A stretch of DNA of 12,873 nucleotides from the NCBI GenBank assembly GCA_947175285.1, contig CAMWMM010000083.1, positions 1-12,873 of the forward strand, in the 5' to 3' direction. Positions within the stretch are counted from its first letter, which is position 1, and every line of letters begins with the position of its first letter. Shown here piece by piece: positions 1 through 5,209 of this stretch. Position numbers and translations under genes: made by a program. The notes under the pieces are model-generated. The model worked only from the letters and a program-made list of their open reading frames with translations, ran no database searches and was not told the origin of the DNA. The stretch comes from an uncultured Lachnospiraceae bacterium (GTDB lineage Bacteria > Bacillota_A > Clostridia > Lachnospirales > Lachnospiraceae).

Positions 1-576
1 CCATTTTGTTTCATAATACCACCAGTTATCAGTAATCTTTTCCGTCCGGTAATGGTATCTCCCAAAGCCTTCTATTGTATATTCAGCTTCCGTTCCTTCC
101 AACTCATTTACCCATATTCTATTTACCCAGTATACATTCTCAGGCTCGTCATTTTCAGTGTAATAAAATCCATAGTCACAATCAGTCCATAAAAAAGAGA
201 AAGTAGATACAGGGTCAATATCAAATACCACACTCCCATCCCCGGACATTTTTGAAACCGACTCTAAATTAAAAGTCTTAAACATTCTATTTACATTTTT
301 ATCATCCAAATCCGTATAATAAATATTATAGTCATTATCACTTTCGTAGGAAGTCAGTTTCTCATCCTCATCTAAGTTTTTTGCAATTTCCAACAGTTCC
401 TCTTCGTGCTTTATCACTTTGGCACTTACTATTTTTTGCGTCATGTGCTGCGTCTGATTCTTACCAAAATGCAGCCAGCATATAACAACTATCAGAACAA
501 CAACTATCGTAACAAACAAAATCCCGATCAATATTGGTAAAATATTTCTTCTTTTTTTATCCTGTTTTTCCGGCAT
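1..576 (-). CDS. Membrane-anchored hypothetical protein, paralogue A (C-terminus cut by window edge)
   Basis: This reading frame starts at 576 and is still open at base 1, giving 192 residues. The start is supported by a GAGAGGG ribosome binding site just upstream. A basic N-terminus (residues 1-10) is followed by one hydrophobic segment at about 11-36. The rest is acidic and rich in Tyr and Trp, which suggests a type II membrane protein with an external domain. It is a clear paralogue of the next gene upstream in transcription order (629-1222). Both share EELLEIAK after the anchor, YYTENDEP in the middle, and a C-terminal block G-x-G-R-Y-x-Y-R-T-E-K-I followed by DNWWYYETKW. By that match only a few C-terminal residues are missing. 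The two genes are 52 bases apart in the same direction and are probably co-transcribed. I do not recognise the family and assign no function. Confidence 0.75.
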   Translation of the reverse strand, partial: MPEKQDKKRRNILPILIGILFVTIVVVLIVVICWLHFGKNQTQHMTQKIVSAKVIKHEEELLEIAKNLDEDEKLTSYESDNDYNIYYTDLDDKNVNRMFKTFNLESVSKMSGDGSVVFDIDPVSTFSFLWTDCDYGFYYTENDEPENVYWVNRIWVNELEGTEAEYTIEGFGRYHYRTEKITDNWWYYETKW

Positions 577-628
577 ATTTGTTTTCCCTCTCCCTCATCT
601 GTATATTTGTAATCTTTTCTTCTCATTT

Positions 629-1222
629 TCAGCGTCCCACCGGATAATACCATAACCATTTTGTTTCATAATACCACCAGTTGTCCATAATCTTTTCCGT
701 CCGGTACCAGTATCTACCCACGCCTACCTCTGTATATTCAAATTCTGTTTCTTCCACTTCGGTTCCCCATACCACGTCAACAGGCTCATCATTTTCAGTA
801 TAATAAAATCCATACATATAATCATCCCATAAGGCACTGATGACAGTAGGGTTAATATAAAATTCCACACACCCATCCCCATATACGCTATTAGTAGTAA
901 CCATTATCAAACGGAAGGTTCTGAACATTCTATCTACATTCTCATCTTCCAAATCCTTATAGTAGATTGTCTTAATATATGAGTCACTGTCGTCCTCGTC
1001 TTCCTCATAATAAAATATTGCCTCCTCCAAAGGACACTCTTTTGCAATTTCCAGCAGTTCCTCTTCATACTTTATCACTTTTGCACATATTATTTTTTTC
1101 ATCATGCGCTGTATCTGCTTTTCACCGAAATGCAGGCAGCAGATAACAACTGCCATAACAAGCATAATCCTAATCAATATTCGTAGAATCTTTCTTCTTT
1201 TTCCACTCCGCTTTTCTGTCAT
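629..1222 (-). CDS. Membrane-anchored hypothetical protein, paralogue B
   Basis: This 197-residue protein has a basic N-terminus (residues 1-16), a hydrophobic anchor at about 14-31, and an acidic, aromatic-rich domain that ends in WLWYYPVGR. The start at 1222 has an AAAGGG ribosome binding site six bases upstream. It is the tandem paralogue of the partial gene at 1-576; the anchor, the central YYTENDEP motif and the C-terminal aromatic block are conserved, while the region at about 65-120 diverges. An extended -10 promoter (1255-1283) precedes it, and a hairpin terminator (1319-1348) separates it from the radical SAM gene, so A and B probably form one transcription unit. Each protein has a single Trp-rich C-terminal block that could be a binding surface, but this is speculation. 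Function unknown. Confidence 0.8.
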   Translation of the reverse strand: MTEKRSGKRRKILRILIRIMLVMAVVICCLHFGEKQIQRMMKKIICAKVIKYEEELLEIAKECPLEEAIFYYEEDEDDSDSYIKTIYYKDLEDENVDRMFRTFRLIMVTTNSVYGDGCVEFYINPTVISALWDDYMYGFYYTENDEPVDVVWGTEVEETEFEYTEVGVGRYWYRTEKIMDNWWYYETKWLWYYPVGR

Positions 1223-1254
1223 TTTTTCCCTTTCGCACTCATCCGTATATTTCC

Positions 1255-1283
1255 ATCATAGCATAAAACCCGCGGTCTTGCGA
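1255..1283 (-). promoter_or_regulatory. Extended -10 promoter for the paralogue B/A unit
   Basis: Read on the minus strand there is TATGAT (1255-1260), preceded by TGC to give an extended -10 box, and TCGCAA (1278-1283) at the -35 position with a 17-base spacer. The expected start lies about 26 bases before the ATG at 1222. The same arrangement recurs upstream of the hypothetical gene at 2659-3153, and the surrounding roughly 35 bases are alignable between the two sites. This supports a real regulatory region rather than a chance match. The -35 box is weak against the consensus. Confidence 0.55.
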
Positions 1284-1318
1284 CTACAAATAACCAACAC
1301 TTCTTTTGAGGCATAAAG

Positions 1319-1348
1319 AAATCGCCGCCTTTAAAAAAGCGGCGATTT
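1319..1348. terminator. Hairpin terminator between the radical SAM gene and paralogue B
   Basis: A 10-bp perfect stem (1319-1328 with 1339-1348, core ATCGCCGC/GCGGCGAT) encloses a 10-base loop. It lies 16 bases beyond the stop of the radical SAM gene on the minus strand. In that direction the stem is followed by TTTCTTTATG, a short interrupted T-tract; in the plus direction it is followed by TTTTA. It would end the radical SAM transcript before the promoter of the next unit. Confidence 0.7.
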
Positions 1349-1364
1349 TAAAATAATACTCAAG

Positions 1365-2117
1365 TTATGGTCTGTACTCATCCAGTATGTCTAATATATT
1401 CTTCTGATAGACATTACCGTTCAGCACATCCCCATTAGGGGAAAAGCTAATCGCTTTGATGTCTCTCGGATTTTCATCATATGGATTGGTATATTCCACA
1501 TTTTCATCAAAATACTCACCCAAATACTTGATGGCATTTCCGCTCGGGAATATCACATTCCCTGAGGCGATGGGAATTTCTAAACAGTCAAACTCCTTGA
1601 TAATTTCCCTTGTTTTAACATTATAAGGATTATTATCGGCTTTACTGACAAGCCATGCCGGACTTAAAGACATATCTATGCCTGTTGCCATGACACACTC
1701 TGCAAAATGTTTTACCGGCTCTAAAGGTATCGTTTCCTGATGAAAAGCATCTACTGACAGAAGGATTCCACTTACATCGCTTTCTGCAAGCGCAGAGGCA
1801 ACTTCTTTTATCCGTTTATGATCCTTTGTGAAAAAGCCATTTGTAATTAAATCCCTTTGAGGTATCCCCATCTCTGATGCTGTTTTATGTATTTTACAAA
1901 CCACTTCAGGATAAAGCAACGGCTCCCCGCCAAAAGTCATCAATGACTCAATCTTATAATTTTGGCATACCTCACGAATTGCCCTTGCTGCAATATCTGC
2001 ATCAATATGTCCTGTAAAGGAGCTATGCTCCCCTTCCGAACAATGTTTACATCTTCCCGTGCATGCCATAGTAACAACAAACTCAATCCTGTTTAAATTT
2101 TTAACATATTCATTCAT
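1365..2117 (-). CDS. Stand-alone radical SAM protein
   Basis: This 250-residue protein carries the radical SAM cluster motif C19-x3-C23-x2-C26 near its start, the SAM-contacting GGEP motif at about residues 63-66, and further barrel motifs such as ITNGFF and LLSVDAFHQ. It therefore should bind one [4Fe-4S] cluster and cleave S-adenosylmethionine. The C-terminus contains FSPNGDVLNGNVY, which resembles the G-x-x-x-x-G-N entry of a SPASM or twitch domain, but no cysteine ligands for an auxiliary cluster are present after residue 180. The start at 2117 has AAAGGA about 12 bases upstream, a rather long spacing. It sits alone between a terminator on one side and a non-coding repeat cluster on the other. 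The closest general type is a peptide- or small-molecule-modifying radical SAM enzyme, but no precursor peptide gene was found beside it, so the substrate is unknown. Confidence 0.85.
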   Translation of the reverse strand: MNEYVKNLNRIEFVVTMACTGRCKHCSEGEHSSFTGHIDADIAARAIREVCQNYKIESLMTFGGEPLLYPEVVCKIHKTASEMGIPQRDLITNGFFTKDHKRIKEVASALAESDVSGILLSVDAFHQETIPLEPVKHFAECVMATGIDMSLSPAWLVSKADNNPYNVKTREIIKEFDCLEIPIASGNVIFPSGNAIKYLGEYFDENVEYTNPYDENPRDIKAISFSPNGDVLNGNVYQKNILDILDEYRP

Positions 2118-2138
2118 AATAAACTACATTCCTTTCAA

Positions 2139-2303
2139 AAATTGTAATATAGGTGATTGCAAAGCTAAATTTTAAAACCATGAGTCCGGGCAAAATAAAC
2201 AAAACGGGGTTCAGATGCAGTGGCAATTCACCCCTTATTTGTTTATTTTGCCCAAACTCTGGTTTTAGAAATAGAGTTTCGCAATTCCCTAATTTGTAAT
2301 ATT
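2139..2303. repeat. Palindromic element I (MITE-like)
   Basis: This non-coding element folds on itself. The inner arms include a 16-base perfect inverted repeat (2188-2203 with 2238-2253, GGGCAAAATAAACAAA), continued outward by GAGT/ACTC (2182-2185 with 2256-2259) and AAAACCA/TGGTTTT (2174-2180 with 2260-2266). The outer ends (2151-2166 and 2275-2290) match imperfectly as inverted repeats. It is flanked by near-identical 12-base direct repeats, AAATTGTAATAT at 2139-2150 and AATTTGTAATAT at 2291-2302. It lies just upstream of the radical SAM gene and should fold in that gene's leader if transcribed from further upstream. Confidence 0.65.
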
Positions 2304-2523
2304 TAGACGTTTGCAAAACTCTTTATTTCACAGCCTGTGTGATACAATATTGACAAAACGCAAGCAGGTGCTATGACGCCGTCGGCGTTTAGCTGCCGTA
2401 TTATGGCAGCTTATGCGCCGCTACGAGCGACAACGCAGCGCAAGCGTGCCTGCGGTGATTTGTCAATATTGTACATCTGATGCTTGAGAAAATTAGTTTC
2501 GCAATTACCTAATTTGTAATATT
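2303..2523. repeat. Palindromic element II with GC-rich core (MITE-like)
   Basis: This element is adjacent to element I and shares its right end: 2275-2303 and 2495-2523 are direct copies matching at 28 of 29 bases. Its outer ends TTGCAAAACT (2311-2320) and AGTTTCGCAA (2495-2504) pair with one mismatch. A perfect 14-base inverted repeat (2344-2357 with 2459-2472) encloses a GC-rich core of about 100 bases. The core has its own hairpins, ACGCC/GGCGT (2376-2388) and AGCTGCC/GGCAGCT (2391-2411). The element is flanked on both sides by AATTTGTAATATT. No reading frame of note lies inside. The rich core contrasts with the AT-rich arms and could be a structured RNA or a mobile palindrome. Confidence 0.65.
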
Positions 2524-2534
2524 CTCTTTTTGAA

Positions 2535-2607
2535 CGGTGCAGTTCCCGACAACCGATACTTCTAATTAACCTCGATACAATCGGCTGCCAGTATTAAAAC
2601 TGCACCG
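2535..2607. repeat. Hairpin downstream of the hypothetical gene at 2659-3153
   Basis: CGGTGCAGTT (2535-2544) and AACTGCACCG (2598-2607) form a perfect 10-bp inverted repeat with a 53-base loop that contains a smaller CCGAT/ATCGG pair. It lies about 50 bases past the stop of the minus-strand gene. On that strand it is followed by TTCAAAAAG, not a T-run, so it is not a canonical intrinsic terminator. It may be another palindromic insertion in this repeat cluster. Confidence 0.45.
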
Positions 2608-2658
2608 AGTAGTTAATTCGTTTTCTCACCCTTTTTCTCCTCCATTTATAAATTCCAA

Positions 2659-3153
2659 TCATTTTAAGCCTAGGAAATCTTCCAAAAATCCCTCATTGTC
2701 ATAATAGAATTCAACCTTTTTCATATGAAAGAAAAATATCCATTTTCTTTCTAATATTATTTCGCCTTCCAACCCCCCGACCGTAACAATATCGTTTCCA
2801 TTGTCATATTCAGAAATCGGAAGCATCAAACCAACTTCATATTCCTTTTTAAAGTATTCATTCAAATCTTCGGGCAGACTTCCATAAGAACCAACACTGG
2901 AAAACTTTTGCGTTTTTTCCATACTTTCTCTGGCTTCTGCATATGTAATTTTCTTTCCGTTCAATTCAAATACCGTATCATCATCAAAAAATTTGTCGTA
3001 CTGCTTCATATCATGAGAATTCAAAACATCAGCAAACTTTGTCCTGTAATTACCTGCAATCCAATGAGAATAAAATAGGAAGAGGATACATAGAAATGCC
3101 GCTGTCAATCCAATGAAACATATCCACAGAAATTTTTTTATTATTTTATCCAT
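2659..3153 (-). CDS. Membrane-anchored hypothetical protein
   Basis: This 164-residue protein has a short basic N-terminus, one hydrophobic segment at about residues 8-29, and a charged domain of about 130 residues. The hydrophobic segment is most likely an uncleaved signal anchor, placing the domain outside the cell. The start at 3153 has a GGAGG ribosome binding site about 13 bases upstream, longer than usual. The domain contains the stretch FADVLNSHDMKQYDKFFDDDTVFELNGKK (about residues 40-68), whose pattern recalls NTF2-like or DUF-type extracytoplasmic domains, although I cannot assign a family. It shares a conserved upstream promoter region with the paralogue B/A unit but shows no clear sequence similarity to those proteins beyond the overall layout. 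Confidence 0.75.
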   Translation of the reverse strand: MDKIIKKFLWICFIGLTAAFLCILFLFYSHWIAGNYRTKFADVLNSHDMKQYDKFFDDDTVFELNGKKITYAEARESMEKTQKFSSVGSYGSLPEDLNEYFKKEYEVGLMLPISEYDNGNDIVTVGGLEGEIILERKWIFFFHMKKVEFYYDNEGFLEDFLGLK

Positions 3154-3246
3154 AATTTAAAGATTACCTCCAGTTCATATTGCTCCGACTACTTTTTCTA
3201 GCTGACGAAATACCCTCTTTATAGTATAATCAATAGTATATTTCCT

Positions 3247-3275
3247 ATCATAACATAAAATCTGCAAACATGCGA
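3247..3275 (-). promoter_or_regulatory. Extended -10 promoter for the hypothetical gene at 2659-3153
   Basis: On the minus strand TATGAT (3247-3252) is preceded by TGT as an extended -10, with TCGCAT (3270-3275) at -35 and a 17-base spacer. The element and its surroundings (about 3233-3286) align well with 1241-1290 upstream of paralogue B: both contain GTATATTTCC, then ATCATA, CATAAAA and TGCGA in the same order on the plus strand. The predicted leader is about 85 bases long. Confidence 0.5.
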
Positions 3276-3301
3276 TTATAAACAAGTAAATATAATAGGT
3301 A

Positions 3302-3605
3302 ATTAGGGTGTCAAAAGGGGCTTTGATAAAATGTTATCAGCAAATTACACAAACTGTCCTCAAAGCTGTCCTGTGAAGGCAGATGAGATTTTCTTAATAT
3401 TCCGTTTAGAGTCCAGCAATTTCAGGACATGGATGTCCTGAAAAGCCCGATTCAAGCCTGGATGGCGCGTATCGGGCGATTGCGTTCATTTCCACAGTTG
3501 CCCCGGAATATATAGGAAATCCATCTGCCGAAGCCGGATAGCTGCGAGGACGATTTGCGCAATCTGCTGATACACAATTATATAAGCACCTTTTGACACC
3601 CTAAT
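3302..3605. mobile_element. MITE-like snap-back element, about 304 bp
   Basis: The ends are perfect 17-base inverted repeats (3302-3318 with 3589-3605, ATTAGGGTGTCAAAAGG), continuing after one mismatch with GCTT/AAGC. Counting from GGGTGTC, both sides are bordered by the dinucleotide TA. Inside, pairs nest in strict order: 3335-3342 with 3565-3572; 3356-3361 with 3546-3551; 3364-3367 with 3540-3543; 3378-3385 with 3522-3529; 3397-3404 with 3504-3511. Two apical hairpins follow, at 3423-3440 and 3445-3477. No reading frame of note is present, so it cannot encode its own transposase. It ends 35 bases before the start of the dehydrogenase gene. A TA target and short inverted ends recall elements mobilised by IS630/Tc1-mariner-type transposases, but this assignment is tentative. 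Confidence 0.75.
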
Positions 3606-3640
3606 CCCAGATATTATTAAGTAGAAAGGAACTCTTTCAC

Positions 3641-4363
3641 ATGACAACAAAATACGCCTTAATCACCGGCGCCTCCCGCGGTATCGGCAAAGCAATCGCC
3701 GAAACACTTGCCGAAGACGGCTATCATTTATACCTTACGTGCATTCATTCTAAAGACACGCTCTTTGCCTATGCCCGTGAACTTTCCGGCAAATACGGCA
3801 TTTCCTGCACGCCTTTTGCCGGGGATATGGGAAATCCGGAAGATGTGGACGCTCTTTTTCGGCTGATTCCTGATTTGGACGTTCTTATCAACAATGCGGG
3901 TATCTCTTATGTAGGACTTTTGAGTGAAATGTCTGTAAAAGACTGGCAAAATGTTATGGCTGTCAATTTAGACTCTGTTTTTTATACAAGCAGACTTGCA
4001 GTTCCGCTCATGCTTCGTAAGCACAGCGGTAAAATCATCAATATTTCTTCCGTATGGGGAAACGCAGGGGCTTCGATGGAAGTTGCCTATTCCGCTTCCA
4101 AAGGCGCAGTCAACAGTTTTACCAAAGCGCTTGCCAAAGAACTCGCCCCAAGCAATATTCAGGTCAATGCCATTGCCTGCGGCGTCGTAGATACGGATAT
4201 GAATCATCATCTTACGGCAGAAGATATGGAAGCGCTGCGGCAGGAAATCCCATGTGACCGCATCGGCACGCCGTCGGAAGCTGCACAGATGGTAAAATCG
4301 CTTTTAAGTGCCCCCGATTATTTGACCGGACAAGTCATTACAATGGACGGCGGCTGGACGTAA
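3641..4363 (+). CDS. FabG-like short-chain dehydrogenase/reductase
   Basis: This 240-residue protein is a classical short-chain dehydrogenase and should be a soluble NAD(P)H-dependent oxidoreductase. The nucleotide-binding motif TGASRGIG spans residues 9-16, NNAG is at 84-87, and the catalytic set is N109, S137, Y150 and K154 (YSASK). The C-terminus has the usual DGG motif. The length is typical for the family. The start has AGAAAGGA about 10 bases upstream. It lies on the opposite strand from the microcompartment operon and converges on it, so there is no direct sign that it belongs to that pathway. Likely assignments are a 3-oxoacyl-ACP reductase paralogue or an elongation-factor-P 5-aminopentanone reductase-like enzyme; the sequence alone does not decide. 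The snap-back element immediately upstream may have altered its expression. Confidence 0.88.
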   Translation: MTTKYALITGASRGIGKAIAETLAEDGYHLYLTCIHSKDTLFAYARELSGKYGISCTPFAGDMGNPEDVDALFRLIPDLDVLINNAGISYVGLLSEMSVKDWQNVMAVNLDSVFYTSRLAVPLMLRKHSGKIINISSVWGNAGASMEVAYSASKGAVNSFTKALAKELAPSNIQVNAIACGVVDTDMNHHLTAEDMEALRQEIPCDRIGTPSEAAQMVKSLLSAPDYLTGQVITMDGGWT

Positions 4364-4375
4364 AGCCGCCGTCCA
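4344..4375. terminator. Stem-loop shared by two convergent genes
   Basis: An 11-bp perfect GC-rich stem (4344-4354 with 4365-4375, core GGACGGCGGC/GCCGCCGTCC) has a 10-base loop. The left arm is the end of the dehydrogenase coding sequence and its stop codon lies in the loop. The activase gene ends at 4397 from the other side. Neither flank has a clean T-run; the plus side continues with a pyrimidine-rich tract from 4381. It most likely terminates or protects both converging transcripts. Confidence 0.5.
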
Positions 4376-4396
4376 GTCACCTTTCTATGTATCTCT

Positions 4397-5191
4397 TTAC
4401 CCGCCAATCTGGCAGGTCAGTGCCGTGTGTGCTTCTACGGCAACTTTTAATTTCTCTATTTTTCCATCCGGCAGCATGGGCACATCCTGCATCGGATAGG
4501 GTCTGTTCAATCCCTCGTATTTTCCCTCACCATATTTATGATAGGGTAAAAGATGAATACGGCTTACGCCGGAGAGTGTCTCCGCAAAAGAAGCAATCTC
4601 CAGAATTTCCTGTTCCGTATCATTGAATTCCGGAATGACCGGCACACGAATAATCAGTTCACACATACGGCTCTCTGCAATCTTTTTTGCATTATTAAGC
4701 ATCTTTGTATTTTCTTTTCCCGTATACTCTCTGTGTTTTGCCGCATTCATATGCTTAATATCCATTAAATAGGTATCTAAATAAGGAAGAATCTTTTCAA
4801 TAACGCGAAATTCCGCATATCCCATACTTTCCATAGCGGTGCTGATTCCCATATTTTTTGCCGCCTCTAAAAGCGCCGCTGCAAATTCCGGCTGTAACAG
4901 GCTTTCGCCTCCGGATAAGGTCAGTCCGCCTCCGGAACGTCCATAATAAGGCATATCCCGGCGCACGGTTTCCATCACTTCCCTTACCGTCACATCCCGC
5001 CCTATCGTCTTAGGCTTTCCGTTCACCATCATTGTCTGTATTTCATATTCCTGTGACTCCGGATTACAGCACCACTTACAGCGCAGCGCACAGCCTTTCA
5101 AAAAGACAATTGTACGAATACCGACGCCGTCATGAATCGAGTACCGTTGTATATCAAAAATTCTGCCCGTTACGTCCAAATAATCAGCCAT
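4397..5191 (-). CDS. Glycyl radical enzyme activase (radical SAM)
   Basis: This 264-residue protein should install the glycyl radical on the dehydratase encoded immediately upstream. It carries C34-x3-C38-x2-C41 for the SAM-bound [4Fe-4S] cluster, the family signature YSIHDGVGIRT at residues 17-27, and SGGES at 93-97. The start at 5191 has GGGAG six bases upstream, and the gene follows the dehydratase stop by 18 bases, so the two are translationally coupled neighbours. The stretch between C41 and SGGES is short and has no further CxxCxxxC motifs. Activases of glycerol dehydratase, hydroxyphenylacetate decarboxylase and choline lyase usually carry a ferredoxin-like insert there with two auxiliary clusters; this protein has the minimal layout seen in pyruvate formate-lyase activase. 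It is the last gene of the operon. Confidence 0.93.
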   Translation of the reverse strand: MADYLDVTGRIFDIQRYSIHDGVGIRTIVFLKGCALRCKWCCNPESQEYEIQTMMVNGKPKTIGRDVTVREVMETVRRDMPYYGRSGGGLTLSGGESLLQPEFAAALLEAAKNMGISTAMESMGYAEFRVIEKILPYLDTYLMDIKHMNAAKHREYTGKENTKMLNNAKKIAESRMCELIIRVPVIPEFNDTEQEILEIASFAETLSGVSRIHLLPYHKYGEGKYEGLNRPYPMQDVPMLPDGKIEKLKVAVEAHTALTCQIGG

Positions 5192-5209
5192 GAAAACTCC
5201 CTTCTCATC

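Noticed and set aside
2110..2316. Possible 68-residue minus-strand reading frame overlapping the radical SAM start, considered as a precursor peptide
   Set aside because: It runs through the arms of palindromic element I, has no convincing ribosome binding site and shows no leader/core layout; its composition follows the repeat.
3593..3620. TTGACA in the right end of the snap-back element as a -35 box, with TATTAA 16 bases on, driving the dehydrogenase gene
   Set aside because: The predicted start would fall at about 3627, inside the ribosome binding site, which would leave no usable leader. I regard it as coincidence unless start mapping shows otherwise.
3641..4363. Short-chain dehydrogenase as the alcohol dehydrogenase of the microcompartment
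   Set aside because: It lies on the opposite strand, has no terminal encapsulation peptide, and is FabG-like, whereas these loci normally use iron-dependent alcohol dehydrogenases.
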